A DNA stretch of 64,000 nt from Sinonovacula constricta (GCA_007844125.1 CM017561.1:63717256-63781255); one strand, 5' to 3'; shown: positions 12,619 through 27,052, numbered from the stretch's first letter. A program made the numbers and translations. The notes: generated by a model not told the origin, from the letters alone.

Positions 12619-15600
12619 ATGCGAAAACTGTTTCTATTTTCTTTGACGCTATGCGTCCTTCATAATGCCAGTGATGAATATAAATTCTATGATAGTTGGA
12701 GCCCGTATGATAAGAAATATGGCCATTTCTCAGAATCAGATAGGGTTGAAACACTCAGCAGTATTAGAGAGATGTTTTTCTTTGGGTATGATAACTACAT
12801 GAAATATGCCTATCCCGAGGATGAACTGGATCCCATTCACTGCACGGGCCGAGGGTCTGATCAGGATGATCCGTGAGTTACTCTCTTCCTAGTGACAACA
12901 TGGAAGCTTTGTTATTATGAATTTGCCTCAGCTAGAAAAAATGTATTAGGTCTAAGAAGGTTGGAGGTCAAACCCACAACCTGGGTGCTCTGGAATCAGC
13001 TGCTCTAGCAACTGAGCTACCTCTGCAGACAGTGTAGAGGATAGTATGTTAACGTCACTCCTCCTCTCATCGTACTTTTGAAGCCAGACCTTAACTGTCT
13101 AGAATCTCCAGTTCCTAGCCTGCTCCTGGTCTGCATTGTTTTCTTAGAAACTAATTTTGAAACCATTGAAGTGACTATACCTGGAAACATTGCCCAGGTT
13201 GGGCTTTGAACCCTTGACCTCCCAAGTCAGGTGCTCTAACAATAGTGCTACCTCATCAAACAATTTGTGGGAGTGTCACAGGCAACAGTTGTCTTTCATG
13301 TGAGGGTTAAACCTGTGTTGTAATTTTGTCACAATAATTCAGAGATGCTCATGTAAATAAACTGCTACAGCATACACATTGCTGGTGAAGAATATCAAGT
13401 TTAGAGAAACAACAGATGCTAGTCAATAAAATGGTCTCAGTTTGTATTTAGGAGATAAGGACTACAGTCAAAACTCCCAAGCCAAAACTAACCTTCAAAT
13501 TTATGGTCAAAACATATGCAATTACAAGTCAAAACATACCATTGTATTACATATAACCTAGTCATAACAAGTGTAAAGCTGTAAAATAATTTTTGTTGCT
13601 TTTTCTTTTGTCATTGGTTTGATTTTAATGATGTCTTTATTGGCATTTAGATTAAGTAAACTTATATTTATTTGCTAGGGTGGTATATAGGAAGCCTTCT
13701 TTTCTGTTGGTCTGTTCAGCTGACCCAAATGCTAATATTAATCACTTATAATGACAGTTTCAATGTTATCTGACTATACATTTCAGATCCAATATCAACA
13801 TTAATGATGCATTGGGAGATTATAGCCTGACTCTCGTAGATACATTAGACACCTTGGCAGTAAGTGAACCTTTATTTTCACACAGCTGTAAGTGCTTGTA
13901 AATGAGGGTAGTAAATATGAGTTTGTCAATTAAAATCTTTTCCCTGTTTTTTTAATGTATAGTAACATCAATTTTAAATTTGTAATTGCTTCCTTGACCC
14001 ATAATAGCTTTCACTTTTATAGTGAACATTTTAACTTAATTAAAATTGTTCTTTATAGTCATGATTTTCCAATTTCCCAATCAATGGAATTTGGGATCTG
14101 TTTTTTCCAAAAATCAAAATGTGCAGGATGTCAGCAGTAATATAAATTTTACGGATATTTGTTGAGACAAGTCTAGTAAACAAAATATTAATTCGACAAG
14201 GATTAAGTATATTTGTCATGAAGGTTTTTAGGAACTCTTGTTATAGGCATTTTTGGTGGATTTTTTTGCAGAGTCTGTCTTAGTTTCTATTTTCTAAAAA
14301 ATGATAAAAAATGCATGAAAACATAATGAAGTATTTTAAACATTTTATTTCTGAAAGAAATTATGCATTACGCTGTTTTTATATTACAATTTCATTGTTA
14401 AAAGTAGTAATGAAAAAATTTCATACAAAAAGATTCACTATTATGAAATTATTTTTAGGTTATGGGAAATAGTTCAGAATTCCAAAGAGCGGTAAAGTTA
14501 TTAACAGATACCCTTGTGTTCAAGAACACAACAGTCCAAGTATTTGAAGCAACAATTAGGTAAGTCTAATTGATCAAGGCTGCCCACATGTGGCATATCA
14601 TCATTAATGACATAATTATATATATATATATATTTGTTCATTAAAAAACCTAAGTAGATTGTGTTTCAAAACTGATTTTTAAAGTATAACTCATTGATTA
14701 GAACTAAGTAAGTATAGAGATACATAAACTTAAAATGCAATTTCTGTAAGATTGTTTGATGAATGTGCCAAAGTTGTTCAAACAACCAACATTTTGTGTG
14801 GAAAAAAATACCCTGTGATTAATAAATCCTGGTTTTCTCAATTTAAAGGTTAATCTTGAAGCATAAGCTAGACTGGTGCATAATTGAAGTCTACTTCCTC
14901 TATGCAGACCATTTAGTAAGTATCATTAAATTCACAATCTTGAATGTCGTTTGGTACTTCTCTATTGTTACCCAAAACTTACTTCATTAGATAATAATTC
15001 ATACTAATTTAAATTATCATCTCATACCCAAGGTGCTTGGACTTATCTCTAGTGACTATAAGCAAAAAGTGCAGATCTAATCTGGATCTGCGCTATTTGC
15101 CAAAGCCATACAAATATGTGCTTAGCAAGCTAAGGGGTAAATGCCTTACTTTTTAAATTCAGAGTACTAGGTGGTCTTCTGTCTGCCCACCTAATTATAA
15201 CCGACCCTCAAAAACCATTTGGAGATGTGAGACCTGAAAGTTACGACAATGGACTGTTGACCCTTGCCCATGACCTAGCGATACGCCTTCTCACAGCATT
15301 TGACAACACTGCCACAGGGATACCCTACCCCAGGGTAAAGTCATTAAAATGAATATGTTTATAGATTGGTTTAAGTATATAGAAGTGACACCATACATTT
15401 TCCATGTTATTTCCATGATAAAGTTTGAGCATGATATTTCTATAAAAATACTAGTTCTTATAATTAGTTATATCAAACTGGTATTTAGAAGATATGTGTG
15501 ATGTTATTCTATATTGTCTCCTAGACAAATTAGTGTTGTTTTTGATGTTGTTATGATTACAATTGAAGTGCTTATTATTAAATAATTTTGATTTTAATGC

Positions 15601-18600
15601 TTCTAATAAAATGAGAGTACCATGATGCCCACAATACTAAAAGTCAAATGTCACATATATAGCGCTGATAAATTTACTACTGGCAACTAGGGTACTGATT
15701 AGATGAAATAGTATGCACCTTTATAATGCAAAGGTTTGCTTCATTCCTCTATTTGGATGTCTAGGTACTATTATTGTCCTAATCCTTGCATTATGTCTTT
15801 TATAAAAAGTACAGACTTAACAGGGCGCCTGATGATGAGTGTTAATTGTTGCTGACTTTTTACTTCTTAGTCCTTTGATGCCTAATTTTGAGTCACTTTA
15901 GGGAAAGAACATTTCTCAGAGGAGATCTTCCAGCTTACCTGCTCTGGTCTGGGGTTGGGCTAATTGGATTCTACCCAGACATTTGTTTGAGGTCTTCCTC
16001 TATCTATAATAACTGTACCTCCCAAGTATGAACAAACATGTATAAAACTTTACTTACATGTTTATATTTTGTCACGTTAAGTCAAATATGTTGTTTTATT
16101 AAAAGAAAACTTTTGTAAACCAGAGTGAACACTGAAAAGTAGATTCAAATGTTACCTTTAATCAGTAGATTATGTGAACATGATGACCTTCAAAAGATTG
16201 TCTTATTGTTAAGTTGAGAGAATTAAAACCATCACACTGCGTTTTTTAACTATTAAGTCATTTTAAACCTACAATACCTTTACTCTAAGCATCCAGGAAT
16301 ATACATTATGCTCATTCGTTAACAGAACAATGATTGGCTCTATAGAGATAGAAAATTTAAATAAATATGACATGCAGATTATTGGTTCAATGCATCATGT
16401 ACTAAACAGTGACCACCGTTTCAAGCAATAAATCATTCCTCCATGTTGGTTTCCAGGTTAACCTAGAGACTGGGGTACCCAGTGACTGTGTCAATGAGAC
16501 TTGTACTGCAGGGGCTGGTACCCTCATTATGGAGTTTGGTGTCTTGTCTCGTCTTCTCAATGATCCCACGTATGAAGCAGCTGCTCGCAGGGCTGTCCAA
16601 AGACTATGGAGCTTCAGGTCCAATGTCACAGGACTTCTCGGTAGGTTTGTGGCTTGTTTTGGTTTAAAGTTGAGAAGGTGGTGAAGTTATGACCAGTAGG
16701 TTTTATCCCCATCTTTGGGCAGAAAGGTATAGTTTAGACATTGCAATTCCTCAGTATGTAGCAAAGAGGATTTTCTTTGTGATTACAAACAGATTCAGCT
16801 GCACTCACTATGTTGTGTAGCAAATGTCAAGGTCACACTTTTTTGACAAATGTTGAAGGTCTCTCAGTATGTTTGTGGTTGTATTGATTTTAAATGAGAA
16901 AATGGTTGAATTTGTTCAAAGAGTTTCTAAGGCATTATATTCATTTTCTGATCTTTTAAGAATCTGTTACTTTTTATATAAGATTGAATTAGGTCTAATC
17001 GTTTATTTTTACGTAATTTTGTATATTGACATTGCAGTTATATGAAATCCTTATGTTATTATGGTACTTTAATATTTTGTTTTTAGAGTATTAAAGATTC
17101 GCAAAAAGGCGGATGATACTGATGTATATAATGCAGAAAAACATTGTGCAAAAATATGTTTAGAATTGTCTGTGTAAAAGTTTTTAATCTTATACCATTT
17201 TGTCTTAAATACACAATGCTTAAGATTAAACAATAAATTATTATAACATACAGATTTTTACACACTTTTTGTCTTATTCTTCATGTGTCTTTTTTAATCA
17301 GTAAAGGTATGGTGGTTTTCTTTCTTTCTCAGGAAGTGTAATCAACATTCAGACAGGAGAATGGGTGAACAAGATGAGTGGGGTTGGTGCAGGCATGGAT
17401 TCCTTTTTTGAATATTTGCTCAAGGTAACTGCCTTTAGTGAAACTTAGTTAATATATGAGTTACAGTCTGTTTGGAGACAAACCAAAGACATGGTCATAG
17501 GGTTTCTGGCACTTTCTTGGCTTATATGGTGTGTATAGGAATGGCTGGCCTTGAACTCTGAGACATTTTAGCTCACAGTGTGAAGTTATATATCCTGAAA
17601 GCTCAAATCTGAGGTCATTTTTGTTATCTCATTGGTCAAAATTTTAAATTCAGAACACAATTGTTTGAGAGGCACAGGCACTGAGCAAAGTATGCTTATA
17701 AAAAACTTTTCTGAGCACATCAATAATTTGTCTTAGAACCCTCTTAAGGCTACAATTTTGATCTGACCTTTGCACAACTTGATCATAATTGTCAGACCTA
17801 AGGATAAACATATTATTGTTTATTTTTCAAGTTCTTTTTTAAGTTAATACCTGTACATCAATTTTTACATTAAATGTAATGAAAAGCAGAACAGCATTAA
17901 CTTGCAATTTAAAATAATTTAAATGATTTAAAACATCACATTTAATAATATTTATTTTTTATTTTTTTATATGAGCCAGGTTTTATTTAGCTAACTATAA
18001 TTTATTTTTTAAATATGTTTGTGTTCTTGTACAGTAATTGTTGGTGGATTTACTTTGTAGCATGTTGCATCTTTTATTACATGTTGCAGTTAAGAATATT
18101 TTATAACATATGAAAAACAATTTGCAAAATATGTTCATTTTACATTCTCTACAGAGTTATATATTATTTGGTGAAACAGAAGACCTGAGAATGTTTAATG
18201 AGTCCTATGAAGCAATTAAATTCCATCTAAGGAGAGGGTATGTATGAAATTGTTATTATGTTTTTTGTAGTTTTCTAGTATCAGTTACAGTGAAATGATC
18301 CCGTTTTATATTGCTAATTATAAGAAATTATTAAGTCAAATCACAATGTCTCTTACTTCAATTGAACAAATTTTTGGACTACTACCAATACAACGGCTTG
18401 TTCCGTCGTTCTTCTAAAATATTTTACGTAAAAAATGTTACAACTTTTTGGATCAATATTCATCTGATGTCTACAATCGAATCACAATAATAGCCCCTTG
18501 GATCAATTATTTGCTGAAGTAGGTCACTATTTTATGAATGCGGATGCACGTCAGCCTGTTTTGTGAAGATCATAATCAGTCAATACATTCAATATTCTTT

Positions 18601-21600
18601 GGAATCCCAGAATGCTGTAAAATACTGTAGTTTGCATATTGCGTCACAAGATGTTTGAGGTTGACATGACATTGAGATGGTAAGTTTAAGATATTAATGA
18701 ATCAGCCATAAAATGAAGATCTTTGACAGCACATTCGAAGATAAAGAGTAAGATAAAGAGAGTTGAGGTGTGTCAACTTAAGTCACTATGTAACCTTCAA
18801 CAGACAACTATCACATACTTTGTGTCTTTGGAAGCTTGAAATGCTGTATGGTTAACTTGTCAATGTGTATACTATATATTGCATCTTATTACACAATGTT
18901 TTATGCTATTTTTGTATGAACATAATTTAAATACTAAATATTGACACATTTATTATCACATGATTTACTTTTATTTCCAATATAAATGACATAAAATTAC
19001 ATCTATCAAAAGACATTACATTGCTATATACACTTATTTGCAATTATTGCATAAATCACTGAATTCAACTGTAGAAAAGTTTTTAGAAATGAGTTTAATT
19101 AATCTCTAAGATTTTCCTATTTTAAATGCTTTTCAATTGCTACTTGCATTGTACCTTTGTAAGTTGTTAACTTACATATAACTGACGCAGCTGACTACAT
19201 AACTGTCATTACTTAGGCCATGAAAAAAAGGTTCTTAAGTATTATTTTGATGTTTTTGTAAGCCTAAGTAGTGCATTTTGGCTCTCTGTTCTTTATAGTT
19301 ACCAAAAAGCATGCAATGTTTGTCCTTAATATTACATATATTGTTTTGAAAATTTAAAAAAAATATATGTTTATGTATTTTGGCTGGAGAATTCAGCACA
19401 TAAATTTAAATCATTTGTTGTAAACGTTTTGTTTACTAACAATCTGACCATATTTAATAACATAACCATCTGCAATCTTCTGCTATTTTCATAATCCAGT
19501 CGTGCTCAGTGTAACAAAGGAGATGGAAGTGTGCCTATCTATGTTAATGTTCACATGAAGTCTGGAGATGTTGTCAATTATTGGATGGACTCTCTACAGG
19601 CTGCTTGGTCTGCTGTGCAGGTAGGCGGGGCTGGAGCAGATTTCTTTCTGCTGAATTAACTCTTGTCATGTTTGATTTATATATCCTGGACTTAATTTTT
19701 AGACATTTGGTTACCGATTCGCACAACAGGAGCACGCCCTATTAACAGGTCAATATATAGCTAGCATAAACTTTAAAGTTTTCATAAGGACTCATATATG
19801 ATATGCTCTTTGGTGACAATTTCCTATCAATGACATCTAACATTCTTATGATTGCAAATGCTTGACCTTTTCAAACTCACTGATAATGTGTTTCTGCTGT
19901 TCATATCAAACTCAGTAGACTTCTGCAATGAAACTATTATACTGCCAGTATGATGACCTTCTATAACAGCAGGAAATAGTGTGGATCCTGATAAGAAGCA
20001 GAGTTGGCTTATCTGGATCTACTAGAGTTGCCTAAGCTTTGTTGGTTCAGTCTGTGTAGGCTAAGAGTTGAAGTATATGAGGTCTTGTGGTGCTGGACAA
20101 CTGTGGTCCTATTTATTTAGAATCTTACTTAAAATGTTCTTTCTTTAAACTATTTCTTAAAATATTTGTATATTTCCTTAGATATAAGACATTTTCTTTT
20201 TTTTCATTCATAAACCCATTTGATCATTTAAAATTTCTCAGTATTTTTAAAAAATACAAGAATATTTCTTAGATTAAGCCTTAGAAAGTAACTAAGATTT
20301 TTTTATGGCTACAACCCAATGTTTAAATACGTATCATGAGATTTACCGGTAAGTCCTTGGGCAGAACCTTTTAATGTACTTTTCTCCAGGTTTTCACTAT
20401 CTGTGTTCTGCCCAGATATTATATGTTTCATTACATTTACAGGTCCTCTCTGGTGATATTGAAGAAGCAATATGTTCTCATGCTGTATACTATGCAATAT
20501 GGAGGAAATACCAGTCTCTTCCTGAGAGATTTAACTGGAATGTGCGGATGCCAGATGTCAGTTTTTATCCGCTGCGTCCAGAGTTTATTGAATCCACATA
20601 TTTCCTGTACCAAGCCACAAAAAATCCATTCTACCTCCATGTTGGAAGAGATGTGTTCAAGGATATTGAAGAACATGCCAAAGCTAAGTAAGTGGTAATA
20701 TTTGGTTTTAGTGACCAAAAACTTTAACTGGATTTTTTTATAAACTATTTGTCACATTTTGACTGATCTGGAGATAACTGACATACCGTCGGTGGGACAA
20801 TAAACCCAATAAACAAACTGATCTGTATCTACACTATTTGTCACATTTGTCTGATCTGAATCTACACTATTTGTCACTATTTGGTTGATCTGTATCTACA
20901 CTATTTGTCACTATTTTGCTGATCTGGATCTAAACTATTTGTCACTATTTTGCTGATCTGGATCTAAACTATTTGTCACTATTTGACTGATCTGTATCTA
21001 CACCATTGTCTCTATTTGGCTGATCTGGATCTACACTATTTGTCTCTATTTGACTGATCTGGATCTACACTATTTGTCACTATTTGGTCTATCTGTATCT
21101 AAACTGTTGGTCACTATTTGACTGATCTGTATCTACACTATTTGTCACTATTTGGCTGATCTGGATCTACACTATTTGTCACTATTTGACTGATCTGTAT
21201 CTACACTATTTGTCACTATTTTGCTGATCTGGATCTAAACTATTTGTCACTATTTGACTGATCTGTATCTACACCATTGTCTCTATTTGGCTGATCTGGA
21301 TCTACACTATTTGTCTCTATTTGACTGATCTGGATCTACACTATTTGTCACTATTTGGTCTATCTGTATCTAAACTGTTGGTCACTATTTGACTGATCTG
21401 TATCTACACTATTTGTCACTATTTGGCTGATCTGGATCTACACTATTTGTCACTATTTGACTGATCTGTATCTACACTATTTGTCACTATTTTGCTGATC
21501 TGGATCTAAACTATTTGTCACTATTTGACTGATCTGTATCTACACCATTGTCTCTATTTGGCTGATCTGGATCTACACTATTTGTCTCTATTTGACTGAT

Positions 21601-24080
21601 CTGGATCTACACTATTTGTCACTGTTTGGCTGATCTGGATCTACACTATTTGTCTCTATTTGACTGATCTGGATCTACACTATTTATCACTATTTGCCTG
21701 ATCTGGATCTACACTATTTGTCACTGTTTGGCTGATCTGGATCTACACTATTTGTCACTATTTGCCTGATCTGGATCTACACTATTTGTCACTATTTGGC
21801 TGATCTGGATCTACACTATTTGTCTCTATTTGGCTGATCTGGATCTACACTATTTGTCACTATTTGGCTGATCTGGATCTACACTATTTGTCACTATTTG
21901 GCTGATCTGGATCTACACTATTTGTCACTATTTGGCTGATCTGTCTACACTATTTGTCACTATTTGGCTGATCTGGATCTACACTATTTGTCACTATTTG
22001 GCTGATCTGGATCTACACTATTTGTCTCTATTTGGCTGATCTGGATCTACACTATTTGTCTCTATTTGGCTGATCTGGATCTACACTATTTGTCACTGTT
22101 TGGCTGATCTGGATCTACACTATTTGTCACTATTTGACTGATCTGGATCTACACTATTTGTCACTATTTGGCTGATCTGGATCTACACTATTTGTCACTA
22201 TTTGACTGATCTGGATCTACACTATTTGTCACTGTTTGGCTGATCTGGATCTACACTATTTGTCACTATTTGAATGATCTGGATCTACACTATTTGTCAC
22301 TATTTGACTGATCTGGATCTACACTATTTGTCACTATTTGACTGATCTGGATCTACACTATTTGTCACTATTTGACTGATCTGGATCTACACTATTTGTC
22401 ACTATTTGCCTGATCTGGATCTACACTATTTGTCACTATTTTGCTGATCTGGATCTACACTATTTGTCTCTTTTTTGGCTGATCTAAATCTACACTATTT
22501 GTCACTATTTCTGATGCTATTTTTTTTACCAGGTTTGGTTATTGCATAATCCATGATGTTATTTTTTACCAGGTGTGGTTATTGTACAATCCATGATGTT
22601 AACACAAAGGAAAAAGAGGACAGGATGGAAAGTTTCTTCCTCAGTGAGACCTGCAAATATCTTTATCTGGTAATGAACTTTGCTTTGTGACATTGCCTGC
22701 TCAAAAATACTTTTTTTTCTCAATTTATCTTAACCTTTTTTCAGAGATGAAGCTGTTCTTATTTTCTTTGCTTCAACATGATATTATAGAGCCATCTATG
22801 TAAATTGAAGTTGAAAAGATACATGTGTGAATCAAAAGATAACTAGCTACCAAAAATCATGATGTTAATGATAATACTGATATTGACAACAATGATAGTC
22901 TTTGATGATAAAAATGACAATAAATGATGAAGAAGATGATGATGACAATTCTCCTACCATTTTAGTCAGTATGATAATAGTGTTATCTCTGATTATCATT
23001 GTGTTAACATCTTTATTATGTGTATTCTATCTAACCATCAAAATGATGATGCCAGTGACAATGATAATTATATTTACTTTACATCCTTTTTGCCCAGTTA
23101 TTTGACAGAGACAACCACATCAACACCCACTTCAGGGACTATATCTTCAGCACAGAGGGCCATATATTTCCACTTCACCGAGGTCTTCGAGACAAGCCGT
23201 GGCTGGACGATACCCCCATGATAAATTTTCAGGATGAGGAGGTCAGCCCAGTGGTAGACGTCCGAAGTAATATCTCTGCCTACAATGTGAGTGTGGTTGG
23301 GATAAAATAATTTTGTTGAAATTTTATCATGACCAGGCCCCGCTAGCCCAAACATTTCTCAGTAGTGATTATTATCAAACTCAAATCTCAGATATGTTTT
23401 GGTCAGCTCAGTTGAGATTTTTCTCAAAATATGTTTTTGCAAGTCATTCGAGAAGAGTCTCAACTGCATTAAGAAAAGTCTCAAGTTTGAGCAAAGATTT
23501 CAGTTGAGAAATGTTTTTGCAAGCAGGACCAGGTCAGTTTTTAAAAAAAAATACATGCAGAAAGATTGGTTATCACATTAATTTTACTATTTTATAAATG
23601 CCTTGTCTTTAATAACAACATAATTACATGTCTTCAGAACTTTTTATTATCTTGTTTATTATATTCTTCTGTAAATGAAGTGTAATTTGAGTTGTTGTAC
23701 AATTTATGACCAAAATTAAAGTAAGAGTGAAAATTTGTTTATGCTATAAACATTTATGTTTGTGCTGTCCATGGCAAATTTCAATGGTATTGTCATATTT
23801 CTGGTTTTTGTATAATGTCATATCATAGTTTTCCAATTGTTAAGCTATGTTTACCTTTTCTCATATTTTTGTATTTTATTGTAATATTTCACATCCAATT
23901 AATCAGATGTCCATATATGTTGGTATTATTATTGATATCTCTTTTTGGTAATTACCATCAACTGTTTGTTTCTACTTGCAGTGTGAGCCTATCCCGGCAG
24001 CCCGACGCTACACTCTACCTCTCACTAGTTATTATATGGAGCAGCTGGACAGTGCACTTAACCTTGAGCCTCTTACATAA
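12619..24080 (+). CDS. EDEM1: ER degradation-enhancing alpha-mannosidase-like protein (EDEM1-type, GH47)
   Basis: EDEM proteins act in the ER lumen on misfolded glycoproteins, trimming mannose to mark them for ERAD. Exons: 12619-12872, 13787-13859, 14459-14559, 15163-15334, 16457-16640, 17333-17424, 18155-18237, 19500-19620, 20443-20687, 22573-22669, 23098-23286, 23982-24080. All borders are GT/AG and phases join, giving 569 residues (human EDEM1 is about 657, with a longer N-terminus). Residues 1-18 ([18 protein letters not shown]) form a signal peptide. The GH47 domain fills most of the rest: [14 protein letters not shown] (57-70), [17 protein letters not shown] (91-108), [20 protein letters not shown] in exon 5, [11 protein letters not shown] (401-411), [19 protein letters not shown] across exons 10-11, and TEGH (493-496, Ca-binding Thr region). 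[19 protein letters not shown] and [10 protein letters not shown] favour EDEM1 over EDEM2/3. There are several N-glycosylation sequons, no KDEL-type tail and no protease-associated domain. Confidence 0.95.
12955..13260 (-). repeat. Two tRNA-like heads in tandem (SINE, possibly dimeric)
   Basis: On the minus strand, 13,255 to about 13,185 reads GAGGTAGCACTATTGTTAGA then GGGTTCAAAGCCC. From 13,025 to about 12,955 it reads GAGGTAGCTCAGTTGCTAGA then GGTTGTGGGTTTGACC. Both resemble tRNA A and B boxes at about the right spacing. They lie 230 bp apart in EDEM1 intron 1. They could be two insertions or a dimeric SINE. Neither has a clean acceptor stem, so functional tRNA genes are unlikely. Confidence 0.6.
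20815..22512. repeat. 34-bp minisatellite with 271-bp higher-order repeats
   Basis: About 50 tandem copies of a 34-bp unit (CTGATCTGGATCTACACTAT then TTGTCACTATTTGG) fill most of EDEM1 intron 9. Variant units recur at fixed distance: CACCATTG appears at 21,001, 21,272 and 21,543, and TATTTGGTCTATC at 21,081 and 21,352. This gives a higher-order period of 271 bp (eight units minus one base) in the first half. The second half (after about 21,600) is homogeneous. Confidence 0.92.
22519..22600 (+). repeat. Tandem duplication of an exon 3' splice site
   Basis: Two copies, about 40 bp apart, of T-run, ACCAGGT.TGGTTATTG, then ATCCATGATGTT. The second copy (AG at 22,571-22,572) is the acceptor and start of EDEM1 exon 10. 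The first (AG at 22,531-22,532) is a decoy. The offset is 40 bp, so use of the first AG would shift the frame. The duplication abuts the minisatellite. Confidence 0.8.
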
Positions 24081-24308
24081 ACATAATCATGCTGCATATA
24101 GCAATAAGCAATACAAATTATTACTTTTTGCTTAACAACTAGTTGCTATAGAACCATATTGCGCAGGCCTACAGTAAATAGTGCTGATTCTGAACAGACA
24201 GCAGCCAATGTGAGTTGGTGGATCTGAATCTATTTGCATAAGTCTGATTTAAATTTCTTTAAAGCAGGTTAATGTCCAGTAAACTGCTGTTAAGCTTCTA
24301 AGTTTTAC

Positions 24309-24314
24309 AATAAA
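24309..24314 (+). terminator. Candidate poly(A) signal of EDEM1
   Basis: The first AATAAA after the EDEM1 stop codon, 229 bp downstream. Another lies near 24,435. Either could end the transcript. Confidence 0.45.
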
Positions 24315-24319
24315 AGAAA

Positions 24320-27050
24320 TATTTAACATAATTAAATTATTTAGCTATGATACCAATTATTTAATCAGATGTCTGATATGTTCTCGAAGCAAACAATTAT
24401 TGTAAACCTTTGGATATTTTTTCATGCTTCTTAAATAAAAGTCCATGAATACTAATAAACTGCTTTAATTTGTTATATAACTAATTCTTGCTTTAAAACT
24501 AAGAGATTATAATATTATTGCAGTTATTTCCCTTTATCTGACTATGATACATGTACTTGTGTTATAGTGTAAGTTTATTTTACCAATTTTAATAATTTTG
24601 CACTAGTCAAAAAGTAGTAGCTAAAGATATCATTATACCTTTAGCATGACATTATAGTTATAGCAAATGTAAAAGACTCCATCCTTTTTTATACAATTTT
24701 TTTGAAATATCATTGTAGTCTTTAAAACAAGTTGTTTTAGATTGTATCATATTTGCTGATATGATGTTTTACATTTGTTTTATTGTAAAGAAAGATTAAA
24801 ATGGTCAATTTGTGTTACAGTTAAAATCTGTTATCCCATATAATTAAAAAGACAGGCCCCTTATATAGAGGACTATTATGCATATTCCTTTGTATTCAGA
24901 TATGTTTTTATGACATTAATATATTGAAATTTCATTTTGTTTACTTTATTATAAACTTTGTGGCAAAATTACATTCTGTAAAATTATTTGTTTATTTAAT
25001 GATGTTTATTCCAAAAAAGTGTACGTACCATATGTTTTAAAGTAGCATGTACATTGGAGGATTTAAGTATGTTTATAATAGATAAATAAGAAAACACAAG
25101 AAATCATGTACACTTTAAAAAAGACAGGATATACTTTGTTCAAAATTTCCCAATTATTTTTTTTTTATAATTTTTCCTAAAAAATGATGGTGTTCACTAA
25201 GCCAAAATATAGATTGTTTTTTTCTAGTTGTTTTGTTGTCTCATGTTTCTAACTATTTTATTGTACTTTTATTTCTTTGTTAAACCTTTCACTTTTCAAA
25301 TGTAAGCATTTTAAGGTAGACATGTTTGTAAGCTTAAGTTTGTATCATCCAGAATATTACTGGTGTGCATTTTGTGTATGTGCAAATCACCTCAGTGCCT
25401 TGATAGGGATCAGTTTATAGTACATGTATAGTTTTTGTAGATCTTAAAACTTTATTTGGGCTTACGAATACTGTCAAAACAATAGCCTAATGTTGTGTAT
25501 TAACCTATAGGATCATTTTATGCAAATGTTTATACAGATATTATGGGTCATAGAACATTCTTATTCTCCCTCATAAGCAAAATAAACAGTAAGACAAAAA
25601 TCCACTCCAAAGCTTTCGTCTAATTGGAACAGTTTGAGATGCAACCTGGAAAAATCTTGTATGACTTTTAAATAATTTTCATTAAAAAAATATGTTGTAA
25701 AATTATGGTGCAATTAACTTACAGTAGAAAACATGTTGAGGACTAATATTTGATTACAAAACTTGGTGCATTTTTGTTAAGTAGCATCCATTTATTGTTT
25801 ATTTGATAACCCACTACACATAGTTATTATCAAGTCGATAATATTAATTGACCTGATATTGCTGCTTGCTATGACATTGCTTCCCATACTGAAATTGCTG
25901 TGCCTTAAATTCAAAAACAGCAGATTTTCTGGTTGTATGATAAATAGACTATAACATTCATGTTCATTCAGTACTCCAAATATTAAACCTGTTTCTCTGG
26001 AACAATGAAAATCTTGGCAGAGCTTTGTTTTTGTATCATTTCATCCATAGTTTAATATTTTCTGAATTCCATGAACACTAGTGTCCGAGCCTCTATGCAG
26101 TTAATTATTTATAGTTGGTGGTTTTCATATTAATTATTTATATTTGGTGGTTTTCATGTTCATCTCCTTTAACTGTCTATTCTTTATGCTTTAATAAGAG
26201 CAATAATTTTAACACTATCTTGTGATAATAGTGAATTGTTATCATTCATTTCATATGTGAGTAAAAAAAAAAGTATGTCCCTGTTAAATTCTCATACAGG
26301 AACTTCATGTTTTAATATTTAAAAGCAAGGAGAGAGAAAAAAAAACTTCTTGCAATGAAAAAAACACATTGATTTTTCTCAAGTCATTGTTAGCTTTAGT
26401 TTGTATTTATGTTCAAAACTAATTCCAACACATCATTATGAAATTCTTACTCTTTTTTATTCAATTCTTATGTTATTTTCTCCTATCATAATACTATCAC
26501 TTCCATTGTGGTAACAGAGATTTCTCCACATACATTTATTATTGGTGACTTCAGACTGTATGGTTTCTGCCAGACAATTCTTCTCTTCTCATACAAAACT
26601 AGGCACTCACTGAATAAGTCCACAATGTAAACAGATATGTTGTGCATAAATGGATATTAATAAAATTGTGTTATATTGTTTATTGGTAAGGTTTTGAATG
26701 TTAACAAAGCCAAAGAAAAAACATTTACCGGTAATAAAAAAGAATGTATGTTATAAGAAATTTCTATTTTTAATTTACACTTGTATAAGTATACATCATC
26801 TTTGAAAATAAATGTTCACTGTGCCAAAATTAAAACATACATGTTGAATAGAAAATTTCTTTTCTTAATTAAGAAATATGGATATAATTCTAATTCGTTA
26901 AATAGTTCAGGCACTACGAATTTATGAAAAAGGTTGAGCGTTTACAAAAAAAAAGCAAATTAAAATGTATTATATTTCTTATATAACGTACATGAAAAAA
27001 AAACACCTTCCCAAGGGAGATAACAAAAACAGTTCTTTATATTTATTGAA
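24320..27050. other. Intergenic or long 3' UTR, nothing recognised
   Basis: AT-rich sequence downstream of EDEM1 with no open frame of coding character, no RNA gene and no clear repeat. It may include a long EDEM1 3' UTR. Confidence 0.5.
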
Positions 27051-27052
27051 TA

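Noticed and set aside
12497..12754. Minus-strand 85-codon frame over EDEM1 exon 1
   Set aside because: Antisense to the conserved EDEM1 exon; no homology.
20815..22512. Regular short repeats resembling a CRISPR array
   Set aside because: Direct 34-bp tandem units with no unique spacers, in a eukaryotic intron. The same applies to the 47-bp array at 57,613-58,705.
23390..23520. Repeated TTTTTGCAAG and CTCAAG motifs suggesting a small palindrome
   Set aside because: The similarity is short and patchy; not separable from AT-rich background by eye.
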